Of a stretch of 64,000 nt of DNA, positions 1-8,788 are shown piece after piece. Source of the DNA: CAVQFB01 sp963711675 (GTDB lineage Bacteria; Acidobacteriota; Terriglobia; Terriglobales; Acidobacteriaceae). The position numbers were made by a program, and so were the translations under genes. The first letter of the stretch is position 1. Every line of letters begins with the position of its first letter. The notes beneath the pieces are model-generated. The model was not told where the DNA came from and did not search any database. It saw nothing but the letters and a program-made list of their open reading frames with translations. The DNA lies in contig CAVQFB010000005.1 in NCBI GenBank assembly GCA_963711675.1, forward strand, positions 124,001 to 188,000, read 5' to 3'.

Positions 1-162
1 CAGGTATTCATGATGAATGCCCCGGATCAGGTCGGGCTGGGAAAGATTCAGTTCGTCGTAACAGCGATTGATGAATACGCCCTTTGAATACAAAAGCGTA
101 CCCATGGCCCCGTCGCACAACACAGGAGACTGTTTAAGGCGGGCTAGCAGGTCGGAAGGCAC
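1..162 (-). CDS. Homocysteine S-methyltransferase / methylenetetrahydrofolate reductase, N-terminal fragment
   Basis: Only the first 54 codons lie in the window; the gene runs off the left edge. The peptide contains VLCDGAMGTLLYSKG followed by INRCYDELNLS, which is the opening of the Pfam S-methyl_trans (homocysteine S-methyltransferase) domain found in MetH and in bifunctional YitJ-type enzymes fused to MTHFR. The family transfers a methyl group to homocysteine to make methionine. The start is taken as GTG at 162 because an in-frame stop lies just upstream; no strong Shine-Dalgarno is visible. Whether the full gene is stand-alone, YitJ-like or cobalamin-dependent MetH cannot be decided from this fragment. 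Confidence 0.75.
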   Translation of the reverse strand, partial: MPSDLLARLKQSPVLCDGAMGTLLYSKGVFINRCYDELNLSQPDLIRGIHHEYL

Positions 163-246
163 TGCTTCGAGAATACAAGATGGAGGTTAGTTTTGCATCT
201 GCACCCGGACAATCCCGCCGCACGAAGGTAGGTGAAAAAAGTGCTC

Positions 247-255
247 TGTTATAAT
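247..255 (+). promoter_or_regulatory. Extended -10 promoter upstream of lipoprotein gene
   Basis: TGTTATAAT is a perfect TATAAT hexamer preceded by the TGn extension. It lies about 50 bases before the TTG start at 308. No good -35 is visible at 17 bases, which is typical of extended -10 promoters. It also lies in the divergent gap to the methyltransferase gene. Confidence 0.5.
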
Positions 256-307
256 CGCCCTTCTCGCATCTAAAACTCTGTCCGGCATGACCTTGGGAGT
301 CCCAGGA

Positions 308-1660
308 TTGAAACGAATTGCCCTCACGTTGGTTGCGCTTATTCTGAGCAGCCTTGCTCTCTCCTGCAGTTCATCCAGCAGCCCGAGCACCTCAAGCACT
401 GGCAGCACCAGCAGCAGCGGGAGCAGTGGCAGTTCGTCCTCCACCAGCACTGGCAGCAAAGGAGCGACCAGCGGGCTGACGTTCCGTGCGTTTATTTCGC
501 AGGACGTGCAGTTGCCGACCTCGCCCACATTTCCCGCCGGAGTGACACCCGGTCTTTTCATCGTGGACGCGACCCAGGACATTCGGTCCACAGTCGTCAT
601 CAACACGAACAACACTGCGGGACGGATGATCCTGGCTCCAAACAAGAGCATCACCTTGGTGCTGGGTACAGAGGACAACATTGTCTCAGTCATCAACAAC
701 CAGCAGGAGAGCCAGTCCGGGACTATTACGCTGCCAGCTTATAGCGAAAGCATCGCCATTTCCCCGAATGGCGCCACTGGTTACGCCGCGGTCAGCAATG
801 CTCCTGTGCCCGGCCTGGCGCCAGGGGCCATTTACGTTCTGAACCTGGCCGCTTCTACACCCGCCATTTCCACCATCTTACCGTTGCCAGCTGCTCACTA
901 CGTTTTCTCCAGTCACAACGGCAATCGTCTTTTGGTTTTTAGCGACAACTCTGATGCTGCCACCGTCGTCTACACCGGCAACATCGGCACGGCCCAGACG
1001 ATCACCAGTGAAATCGCTGGCTTCGATCACCCGTTATATGCCTTCTTCAGCACCGACGACAGCACCGCCTGGGTTTTGAATTGTGGCCCTCAGTGCGGTG
1101 GGAAGGAAGCCAGTATTCAGGAGGTTGACCTCAACACGAACAGTCTATCGGGAGCGCCAATTCCCGTAGCCGCTGTCAGCGTGGGGCTGCTTCAGGGGAC
1201 GACTCTTTACGTCGCCGGAACCCCACCCACTTCTCCGGCCAACTCGTGCGCCGGCGCGAACACAGCTGCGACTACCTGCGGCCGGCTCAGCATCGTCGAT
1301 CTGAACGCGAAAACGGTCACAGGGACCGCCGTCATCACCGACGGCTATCACATCCGGTTGAGCCTCAGCGACAACGGCCAGCTCTTCATCGGCTCGCGGA
1401 ACTGCACGAACATCAGCATCTCCGGCGGCGAAACGCGCGGTTGCCTTTCGATCTACAACACGCTCAACGGCAACGTTGTGGTTCCGCCGCAAAATGGGGA
1501 CGCTACAGGAATACAGGCAATCGCCAAACGCAACATCTGTTACGTCGTGCAGAACAACCAGTTCTTCATTTACGACACCACCATCGACGCCCTTCGCCCC
1601 ATCGTCGATCAGATCCCCTTTAGCGGTCAGTTGATTGACGTGATCACGCCTGACTACTAG
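308..1660 (+). CDS. Surface lipoprotein with beta-propeller-like repeats
   Basis: A secreted lipoprotein. From TTG 308 the protein opens MKRIALTLVALILSSLALSC, a standard lipoprotein signal with lipobox LALSC and Cys at about residue 20, followed by a long Ser/Thr/Gly tether. TTG 308 is preceded by GGGAG at good spacing. ATG 287 is in frame but has no ribosome-binding site. The body has repeats of the kind seen in YVTN/YncE-type beta-propellers (SIAISPNGATGYAAVS, RLLVFSDNSDAATVV, LSLSDNGQLFIGSRN). Exact function is unknown; binding or scaffold roles at the outer membrane are possible. It converges with the acylase gene downstream. Confidence 0.7.
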   Translation: MKRIALTLVALILSSLALSCSSSSSPSTSSTGSTSSSGSSGSSSSTSTGSKGATSGLTFRAFISQDVQLPTSPTFPAGVTPGLFIVDATQDIRSTVVINTNNTAGRMILAPNKSITLVLGTEDNIVSVINNQQESQSGTITLPAYSESIAISPNGATGYAAVSNAPVPGLAPGAIYVLNLAASTPAISTILPLPAAHYVFSSHNGNRLLVFSDNSDAATVVYTGNIGTAQTITSEIAGFDHPLYAFFSTDDSTAWVLNCGPQCGGKEASIQEVDLNTNSLSGAPIPVAAVSVGLLQGTTLYVAGTPPTSPANSCAGANTAATTCGRLSIVDLNAKTVTGTAVITDGYHIRLSLSDNGQLFIGSRNCTNISISGGETRGCLSIYNTLNGNVVVPPQNGDATGIQAIAKRNICYVVQNNQFFIYDTTIDALRPIVDQIPFSGQLIDVITPDY

Positions 1661-1767
1661 AGATTCTGCCTGGGTGCCCCCGGGCCCACGAAATCCGCTC
1701 AAAGCCGCGTCACTATATTATGCGGTGCTCAGTAATCCCATACCGAAAGACGACTTCTAAAACGCCC

Positions 1768-4272
1768 TCACTGCGGCCGCAACACCACCTGGTGCGTCCT
1801 CGCCTTCTCCACTGCGTCTTTCGAGAACGGCAACGGAAATGTGAATCCCTCGTACCAGGCTTTCCACTGGTCCATGTAATACGGGCTCAGGAAATTTCCT
1901 CCTTCGCCGGTCACCAGGTTCAGCGTGCTTTGATCCAGGTCCGCGAGGTTTGCGGTGTAGCGCTCCGAGGGACCGAAAGTACGACCTACCTGCTTGACCG
2001 TGTATCCGCCACCGGATTGCTCCAGCAGTCCCGGCCCCGACCATTTTCCGATGATCGGCAGCCGGCCGAGAATTGGGTGCTCGATGTCGATCGGAGAGTA
2101 CTTTCCCCAGCGCCACTGGCCGAGTTCCTTGGGAGCCTCCGGCTCGCTGACCGCAGCTTCCACCGCGGCCGCCAGCACGCTGTCGTAGCTCGCGTAATTA
2201 GCCGGCAACCATCGCTTCGGCTGCTTCTGCAGAATGTTCTCCAGCCAGATCGACGACATAAACCAGCGGTACTGCTTCCAGGTAAGCTCTTCCTCTTCCG
2301 AGGCGCCCTCCTTAGCGGAATGGCTATCCGTGCCCAGCTTAGGCTCGAGTAATAGACGAGTTAATTCATATCGCGAGCGATTCTCAATCGTCGCCGCCGC
2401 TGATTCCACCGTAAGCCGGCCGTCCCAGTCACGCAGCAGTTCCCGTGCTTGTGCAGCGCGCGGAGAAACATTCTTCGCGTGATCGAGCGCGTAAACGAAG
2501 TGCTCGGCGCAGAGGCGGTCGAACGCGGAATAGACATCGGTTTCGAGCGCGAGCATGTCCGGTGGTGCGAATTTCTTTCCCGAATCCAGCACCCGGTAGA
2601 TGCGTTCGGTGCGCCACGGCGAGCCCCACTCCGTACTCAAGTTGTAGGGATAACCGTTCGGCGTGATACGACCGTTCGCCGTCGCAAGAATGCCCGATGG
2701 CGGATCGTACACGCGCGGCAGCTTGTCGAAGGGAACATATCCCGTCCACTCGTGGGTGTTATCGGCGCCGCTCACGGGCAGACTGCCATCGCCAGCGGTG
2801 CGGATAGGAATATGCCCGGTGGCCTGATAGCCGATGTGGCCGTCAACATCGGCGTACATCGCGTTCTGCGAGGGCGCGTCCCAGGGCGCGAGCGCCTTTA
2901 GAAACTCGGTCCAGTTCTGCGCCGCATCGACGTCGAAGAAGGGATCGGCGAGCGAATCATAAAGCGTCCAACGCAGCGCGAGTTTGCGCGTCTCCCTGGG
3001 AAGCAGGTCGCTGATAATCGGTCCGTGCCGCGTGACCACGACGTCCACGGTTACATCCGGCTTGCCTTTGACGTGAATGACTTCAGTGCGGCGCTCCGGA
3101 GCGCGCCAACCGTCGGGAGTGCGGCATTGGCCCGCGCCGTTGAACTCCTCGACGTAAACATCTTCCACAGTCGGCCCAACGTTGGTGACCCCCCACGCAA
3201 TCCGCTGATTGTGACCGACGATAACAAAGGGCATCCCGGGCACGACTACGCCCGTTACGTCGAAGCTTCCGCTGCGCAAGTGGACCGCATACCACAGGTT
3301 CGGCATCTGGTGGCCCAGGTGCATGTCATTCGACAGCAGCGGCTTTCCCGTCTCTGTGTGCTCCCCGCTGACGGCCCAGTTGTTGGAGCCGGGAACGAGC
3401 TCCGGATCCTGAATCGTGCTGGCCTGATCGAAGGCGGTCGTAGTTGACGCGCTTGAATGTCCAAAGCTTGAGACTCCGGGGACTGCATCGGCGACTGCGC
3501 CGCCGTCGTCCGGCCCGTTGTCATCATCGTCATCGGGCTTCTGCTGGTCGAGCCGGCGTGGCTTCGCTGACGGTGGGTGATCTCGCCACGACGAGTTGAC
3601 ATAAAGATCCGCCGTCAATTCCGGCCCCAGCTTCGCCAGAATCTTCTCCTTCTCAAGAGCGCGCTCGAAATATCCATGATTCAAGTCCTGAACCATGCGT
3701 GCGCCCATGAGCATGCAGTCCTCGACGGTCCAGGGGCGCGGGGCATAGCGAAGAATGCGGAATTCGATTGGCAGCATGTCGTGATGAGAATCGATGAATG
3801 CATTGACGCCCCGTGCGTATGCCTCGAAATAACCGCGGTCGCGGGACGAAAGGCCTTGCTCGGCGTGCTTCGAAGCCGCCCGCAATCCTAAAATCCTCTG
3901 CTCCCGGTCGTGTTTCAACAGCTCGGGGCCCAGAAGTTCCGACATTTCTCCAGCAGCAAATCGCCGGATTACGTCCATCTGCCACAAGCGGTCCTGTGCG
4001 GTGACATATCCCTGCGCGAAGAACAGGTCTTCGAGGGAGGCGGCGTCAATCGTCGGAATGCCGTGAGCGTCGCGGGTTACGGTGACTGGCGCTGAGAGGC
4101 CGCGTACCGCGAGCGTGCCATCCAGCTGCGGCAGAGCCGCTCGCGCAACCGAATAGAACCACCCGATCATGCCGCCGGCAGCCAGCAAGAACAGCAGAAT
4201 CACAAAGAGGACAGTACGAAGCACCCAACGCCGCTTGGGAGCTGTAACTGCAGGAGTCGTAATCGTCGCCAT
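1768..4272 (-). CDS. Penicillin acylase family N-terminal nucleophile hydrolase
   Basis: An 834-residue Ntn hydrolase of the penicillin G / acyl-homoserine-lactone acylase family (peptidase S45), which cleaves amide bonds after autoprocessing. A membrane anchor spans about residues 17-40 after a basic N-terminus. The alpha-subunit region covers about 50-240, then an Asp-rich, low-complexity spacer (about 246-292), then GSNNWAVSG, where Ser296 would be the new N-terminal nucleophile. Further family marks follow: LLSNDMHLGHQMP and the HNQRIAWGVTNVGP segment. Length and order fit the family. The natural substrate is unknown; lactone-quenching or peptide/amide scavenging are both plausible. The gene stands alone, and its ATG at 4272 faces the Fur gene divergently. 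Confidence 0.9.
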   Translation of the reverse strand: MATITTPAVTAPKRRWVLRTVLFVILLFLLAAGGMIGWFYSVARAALPQLDGTLAVRGLSAPVTVTRDAHGIPTIDAASLEDLFFAQGYVTAQDRLWQMDVIRRFAAGEMSELLGPELLKHDREQRILGLRAASKHAEQGLSSRDRGYFEAYARGVNAFIDSHHDMLPIEFRILRYAPRPWTVEDCMLMGARMVQDLNHGYFERALEKEKILAKLGPELTADLYVNSSWRDHPPSAKPRRLDQQKPDDDDDNGPDDGGAVADAVPGVSSFGHSSASTTTAFDQASTIQDPELVPGSNNWAVSGEHTETGKPLLSNDMHLGHQMPNLWYAVHLRSGSFDVTGVVVPGMPFVIVGHNQRIAWGVTNVGPTVEDVYVEEFNGAGQCRTPDGWRAPERRTEVIHVKGKPDVTVDVVVTRHGPIISDLLPRETRKLALRWTLYDSLADPFFDVDAAQNWTEFLKALAPWDAPSQNAMYADVDGHIGYQATGHIPIRTAGDGSLPVSGADNTHEWTGYVPFDKLPRVYDPPSGILATANGRITPNGYPYNLSTEWGSPWRTERIYRVLDSGKKFAPPDMLALETDVYSAFDRLCAEHFVYALDHAKNVSPRAAQARELLRDWDGRLTVESAAATIENRSRYELTRLLLEPKLGTDSHSAKEGASEEEELTWKQYRWFMSSIWLENILQKQPKRWLPANYASYDSVLAAAVEAAVSEPEAPKELGQWRWGKYSPIDIEHPILGRLPIIGKWSGPGLLEQSGGGYTVKQVGRTFGPSERYTANLADLDQSTLNLVTGEGGNFLSPYYMDQWKAWYEGFTFPLPFSKDAVEKARTHQVVLRPQ

Positions 4273-4439
4273 GGAAATTCTGATTCTAGGGGCGCAGAGA
4301 CGCTAACACAATCCAATTGGCGAGCCTCTGAAAAGCCCGTATTATTCTGTTGGTTATTTTGGGGATGGCGTCTGTGCGGCGAGCGTCCGCAGACTCTTGC
4401 GTTCCCCCAACCACTTCGACTACGAATCAGCCGGATTTC

Positions 4440-4940
4440 ATGCTTCAGAAACGCATTGACGATCAGCCCACGATCTCGCGCCAGATGATCCGCGAGGCGG
4501 AGCAGATTCTTCATCAGCACCTCAAGCGTGTGGGCCTGAAGCACACCGGCCAGCGCGACACGATCCTGCGTACTTTTCTTGAGACTCGCGAGCATCTCTC
4601 CACCGACGAACTCCATCGTCTGGTGAAGAAAAAAGACCCCAAGATCGGCTTTACCACCGTGTACCGTACGCTGAAGCTGCTCGCCGAATGCGGACTGGCC
4701 AGCGAGGTCGCCTTCCACGACGGTATCGCCCGCTACGAGCACCAGTACAACCGGCGCAGCCACCATCACATGGTTTGCACCAGTTGTGGCAGCTCGGTGG
4801 AGTTTTTCTCGCCGGAGATCGATCACCTCGAGCAGGAAATCGGCGGCAAATACCGCTACCAGACCACCCGCCACACCTTCCAGATTTACGGCGTTTGCGA
4901 AGACTGCCGTAAGAAAAACGGCTCCGGACGAGTGGTTTAG
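4440..4940 (+). CDS. Fur family metal- or peroxide-responsive repressor
   Basis: A 166-residue Fur/PerR/Zur-type regulator. The winged helix includes HTGQRDTILRTF and the recognition helix FTTVYRTLKLL (about 36-80). The C-terminal half carries SHHHMVCTSC (Cys113, Cys116) and VCEDC (Cys153, Cys156), the structural zinc site typical of PerR and Fur, with His-rich regulatory ligands. I use ATG 4440 because the 30 upstream in-frame residues look non-coding and the family normally starts this close to the helix. The regulated metal cannot be told from sequence alone, and I saw no classical Fur box in the flanking spacers. Confidence 0.9.
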   Translation: MLQKRIDDQPTISRQMIREAEQILHQHLKRVGLKHTGQRDTILRTFLETREHLSTDELHRLVKKKDPKIGFTTVYRTLKLLAECGLASEVAFHDGIARYEHQYNRRSHHHMVCTSCGSSVEFFSPEIDHLEQEIGGKYRYQTTRHTFQIYGVCEDCRKKNGSGRVV

Positions 4941-5131
4941 ACGTTCCGTACCGCACCGCTAGACCAAGCCCCTTTACCAAAGCCGGAAGGGTTGCAGGCT
5001 ATGACACGGCAATACCCCTGATTCCGTTTGCTTTGCGGCGGGGATTCTGTTAACTTGCGCGCAAACAACCGGGCCCGGTTTGCCCGTTGTTTGGAGTCAA
5101 TCACAACCTCGATTTACCAGGGGGAACCCTT

Positions 5132-5587
5132 ATGGCTTTTTGCAGCTCATGCGGTGGACAGATTCCAGCAGGAGCCGCTGCCTGCCCAGCCTGCGGTCGT
5201 GCGACTGGCTCGGCCGGTGCTGCTCCCGCTGCCGCTCCGGCTCCCGCCGCTGGCGGTCTTACCGACAACGTGGCCGGGATGCTCGCCTACGTCACCATTA
5301 TTCCGGCGATCATTTTCCTCGTGGTGGCTCCATATAACACCAATCGGTTCATCCGCTTCCATTCGTTCCAGTGCATCTTCTTGTGCGTGGCGCTCATCGC
5401 GCTTCACATCGCGATATCGGTCTTGGCTATCGTGCCGATTCTGGTGTTCGTCACCATCCCGCTGCACATGCTGATTTCACTGGGCGCCTTCATCCTGTGG
5501 ATCGTGCTGCTGCTCAAGGCGAACCAGGGCCAGATGTGGAAGCTGCCGTTCATCGGCGACTTCGCCGAAAAGCAGGCCAACGCTTAA
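5132..5587 (+). CDS. Zinc-ribbon plus DUF4870-type membrane protein
   Basis: A 151-residue protein with an N-terminal zinc ribbon (FCSSCGGQIPAGAAACPACG, two CxxC pairs), an Ala/Pro linker, then a membrane domain with about three helices resembling DUF4870 (NTNRFIRFHSFQCIFL is characteristic). ATG 5132 is preceded by a run of G residues (CAGGGGGA) at proper spacing, so the in-frame GTG/ATG codons further upstream are unlikely starts. The role is unknown; proteins of this build are common small inner-membrane proteins. It stands alone between fur and the DHH gene. Confidence 0.8.
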   Translation: MAFCSSCGGQIPAGAAACPACGRATGSAGAAPAAAPAPAAGGLTDNVAGMLAYVTIIPAIIFLVVAPYNTNRFIRFHSFQCIFLCVALIALHIAISVLAIVPILVFVTIPLHMLISLGAFILWIVLLLKANQGQMWKLPFIGDFAEKQANA

Positions 5588-5925
5588 GCCTCAGGGAAGG
5601 CGGCATTCTGACTGACTCGTCGCGGGCGTCCTCACTCAGGATTTGAGCGGGGGCGCCCGTCGCGTCTGATGGTAGTTGTGCAGTTTGGATTTTGACCATC
5701 CACTTCTCGACAGACGTTATCCTGAGCAAAGCCGTTCTTCAGGCGGAGCGAAGGACCTGGCGTGCATCTCCACCGCCATCAGGAATCAAATTGCACCACC
5801 ACCCGTCTCAAGCTGTGCTTGACAGAACCTCTCGGGAATGGCATTCCTATTAGCTTTTGGTCCGTGGCTGATTATCCGCCCAGACGACGGGATGGGACTG
5901 GCGGCAGACATGGGGAAGGAATCCA
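5588..5925. other. 338-base spacer with a dispersed-repeat-like segment
   Basis: No convincing gene. Bases 5716-5766 read ATCCTGAGC...GGAGCGAAGGACCT, a form of an imperfect inverted intergenic repeat also seen near 10111 and 49158. A TTGACA occurs at 5819-5824, but no convincing -10 lies 17 bases downstream. Confidence 0.4.
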
Positions 5926-6903
5926 TTGCGAGTTCGGGTGTTCTATCACGACAAGTGTTTCGACGGCGCATCCTCGGCCGCCCTGTTCTCCCGTTTCTAC
6001 CGGGAACGCATCCGCAGCGACGTCGAATTTGTCTATAGCGGCCTTCTCCACCGCGCCGGCTCGCTGTTCAACGAGAACGATTTCGACGGCGACGAGAATG
6101 TCATTGTTGATTTCAAGTACTCCAGCTCTCCCAAGATCACCTGGTGGTTCGATCACCATGAGAGCGCGTTCCTCACTCCGGGCGACGCGGCGCACTTCGA
6201 GCAGGACCAGAGCAACCGCAAGTTTTACGATCCCGATTTCAAGTCGTGCACCAGCTTCATCGCCACCATCGCCGAGGAGCATTTCGGATTTCATCCCGAG
6301 CCGGTCGCCGATCTTGTGCATTGGACCGACATCGTCGACGGCGCTATGTACGAGGATGCCAAGGCTGCGGTCGAGATGAAGGCGCCCGCCATGAAGCTCA
6401 CCATGGCCATCGAGTCCGCCAAAGACTACGACTTTGTCCGCCGCCTCATTCCGCTTCTCGCCACTCAACCCCTCGAGCAGACCCTGCAGGAACCGTTCGT
6501 TGCGTCGGTGCTGCCACCTCTGATGGAAAGGCACGAACGCTCGGTAGAAATTCTGCGGAAGAGAATCGAATCCAGGGACGGAACGGTCTTCTTTGACGTC
6601 AGTGACCAGGATCTTGAGGGTTACAACAAATTCATTCCGTACTATCTACATCCAGAGAGCACTTACAGCGTTGGTTTAAGTAAGAGCAGCTTCCGGGTGA
6701 AGGTCTCGGTTGGCTCCAACCCCTGGGCTCAAGGCGATCGCTTCGTGAATCTTGCCAAAATTTGTGAGCGCTACGGCGGTGGCGGTCACGCCCGTGTTGG
6801 GGCGATTTCCTTCGACGTTTCGCAGGATGTAGCGGCCCGCAAGGCCGCTAAGGACATAGTCGAAGAACTGCGGACCAGCGTGCGGGAAAACGGCCAGGCG
6901 TAA
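5926..6903 (+). CDS. DHH/DHHA1 family phosphoesterase
   Basis: A 325-residue phosphoesterase. It opens with VFYHDKCFDGASSAALF, the metal-binding motif of the DHH superfamily, carries the DHH triad itself at Asp76-His77-His78 (WWFDHHES), and ends with the DHHA1 motif GGGGHARVGA near residues 284-293. Relatives (NrnA, RecJ-like, GdpP C-terminus) hydrolyse short oligonucleotides, cyclic dinucleotide products or pAp with Mn2+. The start is TTG 5926, fixed by a GGAAGGA ribosome-binding site 5 bases before it. No RecJ-type OB fold is present, so a nanoRNase-like or related role is more likely than recombination. Confidence 0.85.
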   Translation: MRVRVFYHDKCFDGASSAALFSRFYRERIRSDVEFVYSGLLHRAGSLFNENDFDGDENVIVDFKYSSSPKITWWFDHHESAFLTPGDAAHFEQDQSNRKFYDPDFKSCTSFIATIAEEHFGFHPEPVADLVHWTDIVDGAMYEDAKAAVEMKAPAMKLTMAIESAKDYDFVRRLIPLLATQPLEQTLQEPFVASVLPPLMERHERSVEILRKRIESRDGTVFFDVSDQDLEGYNKFIPYYLHPESTYSVGLSKSSFRVKVSVGSNPWAQGDRFVNLAKICERYGGGGHARVGAISFDVSQDVAARKAAKDIVEELRTSVRENGQA

Positions 6904-6919
6904 GCATTCTGAGAGGCTG

Positions 6920-8632
6920 CTAGGGTGACGTTGTGTAGGGTTCGAGCCGCGGCGGCGTGTCGTCCTCGTTTACCACCCACACCTCTCGACTCTTAAAGTA
7001 ACGGATGAGCTCTCCATTCTTGCTCTCGCCCATGTCGCGCGCCCAGATAATCTTTGAGGCGTCGATATCTGCCGCGTTGTAGACCCATTCTCGATTCAGA
7101 TCGTGTTCTCCCGTCGCGCTTGAGCCATAGCGCACGATGACTAGGTGCTGCCCGGGAGTTTGATTCAAGGTTCGAACAATCGCCGCGCGATGCATGTCGC
7201 CGCGCGGCCAGGGCGGCTCGACGGGCGTATTCGCCGCCGCAGCGGCAACGCGCAGGACGATCATTGCAACGCAGGTGATCGGAACCATGCGCACCATCGC
7301 TGCGACCACGGCTTGGCCACGCCACCGCCAGAACCGCAGGTGGCGCATGCACTGTACGACGACGATATACAGAAGTCCCGTGGCCGGTGCGAAGTAGTGA
7401 GGCATCGTCCACGTCTCGACTGCCAGGCCAAGCAGAAAAAATGCAAGGGCCGCCAAAACGAAACGCATTTTGCGATCGCGAAAGATCGCGGGAAACGCCA
7501 GCAGGGGGATCGTCAGGGCAGGTCCGAGGAAAAAGGCCCAGAGCGCTACGACCTTCTCAACCGTAAAGCGCAACGCGCCGGAAATCGTTCGCTTCTCCTC
7601 AAATTCCATCAACTCTCTGCGATAGAAATCCCGCATCATCACGTGGTGATATTGCGGCTCAGGCCTTGGAGATTGCCAAAGAAAGTAAGGCGTCGTCGCG
7701 TACGTCTCGCGGTTTACTTGGTAGGTCATTCGGAAGGGGTTTCCGGTCACGCGATAGTAGTAATAGCAAGTGGCCGCGCCTGCGGCTGCGACAATGAGCA
7801 CGATCGGCAGCACAATGCGCACGAACACGACCGCAGAGGGAAACTTCTCTTTCCTGAGCAGCCACCTGCCCAGCACGAACGCCACAGGCAAGCTGAGCAG
7901 CAATCCCTCGTAAGGCCGAGTGTTTGCCAGAATCGCCAACCCCAACGACATCCAGACTGCGTCCGTCACGCGAGCACGCTTTATCATCCGCGGCAGCGCG
8001 CCCAAAACTAAAGCTCCTCCCAGCGCGGGCAGGCTTGCCGACCAGTACCCGTTCATCCAATAGCTGAGAATCCCAAGTCGCAATGCGGCGAGCATCCCGC
8101 CCAGCAGCGCCCATGGCGGAGGCACCCAGCCCTGGAGCATCCAGCAAATCGCTGAGCAAAAGAGCGCTGTGACCAGCAACTGGCCAATCCATGGATTCCC
8201 CAACCGCTGCCCTACTGCCATCACCAGGCCCTCGCCCGGCGGATACATCGACATGTAGGTTGGCTGGAGGATGATGTGAAAGCTTTCGAAGTGATCCCAC
8301 ATCGCCGGCGTCGGATTGGTTAGCCGGCCGTGGGCGAACGTGTCCGCAGCGAGAAGATAACTGAACTCGTCGTGCCAGCGTGGGGAGGGAACTCCCAGGA
8401 CGGGTATCAACACTACGCGCATGGAAAGAACGAAAAGCCCAACCGTTAGAACGGCCACGGCGCGGCGCCGCGCCAGCGACCCAAGAAACTTCTCCATTCG
8501 CAAAAATCGGTCTGGTGCGGCTTTGAGCCGATACTTTCCAGCAATCACGAAGATCATGGTCACGGCGGCAAGCACCATGACCAGTTCGACGATCAGAATC
8601 AGGGGAGAAGAGATGCGCGCCAGTTCAGACAT
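6920..8632 (-). CDS. GT-C type membrane glycosyltransferase-like protein
   Basis: A 570-residue polytopic membrane protein with about 10-12 hydrophobic helices and a soluble C-terminal tail of about 90 residues. After the second helix comes [19 protein letters not shown] (acidic pair at about 88-89), the first-periplasmic-loop Asp/Glu motif of GT-C enzymes such as ArnT/PMT (GT39/GT83), which transfer sugars from polyprenyl-phosphate donors. [14 protein letters not shown] loop follows, also typical. Donor and acceptor are unknown. It lies upstream of pfkA on the opposite end of a terminator-like hairpin and appears to be a single transcription unit. Confidence 0.75.
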   Translation of the reverse strand: MSELARISSPLILIVELVMVLAAVTMIFVIAGKYRLKAAPDRFLRMEKFLGSLARRRAVAVLTVGLFVLSMRVVLIPVLGVPSPRWHDEFSYLLAADTFAHGRLTNPTPAMWDHFESFHIILQPTYMSMYPPGEGLVMAVGQRLGNPWIGQLLVTALFCSAICWMLQGWVPPPWALLGGMLAALRLGILSYWMNGYWSASLPALGGALVLGALPRMIKRARVTDAVWMSLGLAILANTRPYEGLLLSLPVAFVLGRWLLRKEKFPSAVVFVRIVLPIVLIVAAAGAATCYYYYRVTGNPFRMTYQVNRETYATTPYFLWQSPRPEPQYHHVMMRDFYRRELMEFEEKRTISGALRFTVEKVVALWAFFLGPALTIPLLAFPAIFRDRKMRFVLAALAFFLLGLAVETWTMPHYFAPATGLLYIVVVQCMRHLRFWRWRGQAVVAAMVRMVPITCVAMIVLRVAAAAANTPVEPPWPRGDMHRAAIVRTLNQTPGQHLVIVRYGSSATGEHDLNREWVYNAADIDASKIIWARDMGESKNGELIRYFKSREVWVVNEDDTPPRLEPYTTSP

Positions 8633-8712
8633 CTGGCGGGATTGTCAGTGGGGAAGAGGGGATTGTCAATCCGGATGAGCAGCGGCAGCGAACGCCCGCG
8701 ATAGCCTAGATG

Positions 8713-8745
8713 AAAAGGCCTCCTGCGCCGTTCAGCGTGGAGGCC
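8713..8745 (-). terminator. Rho-independent terminator of pfkA
   Basis: On the minus strand a 7-base perfect stem GGCCTCC/GGAGGCC (8739-8745 with 8717-8723) closes a 15-base loop and is followed by TTTT. It lies 43 bases past the pfkA stop codon. Confidence 0.6.
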
Positions 8746-8788
8746 ATTTCAGAGAGTTGTTCATTCGCCGGGTACCAGCAGCACCAGT

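Noticed and set aside
163..286. SAM or cobalamin riboswitch before the methyltransferase gene
   Set aside because: The divergent gap is too short and shows no recognisable riboswitch core.
1720..2352. Long plus-strand frame opposite the penicillin acylase
   Set aside because: It is an antisense shadow of a gene with clear S45 motifs; no protein features or ribosome-binding site.
4273..4439. Fur box in the fur/acylase divergent spacer
   Set aside because: No GATAATGATAATCATTATC-like 19-mer visible; only a weak TATTAT hexamer.
5762..6379. Plus-strand frame overlapping the DHH gene
   Set aside because: Low-complexity Ser/Thr/Arg composition, out of frame with the DHH motifs; a shadow frame.
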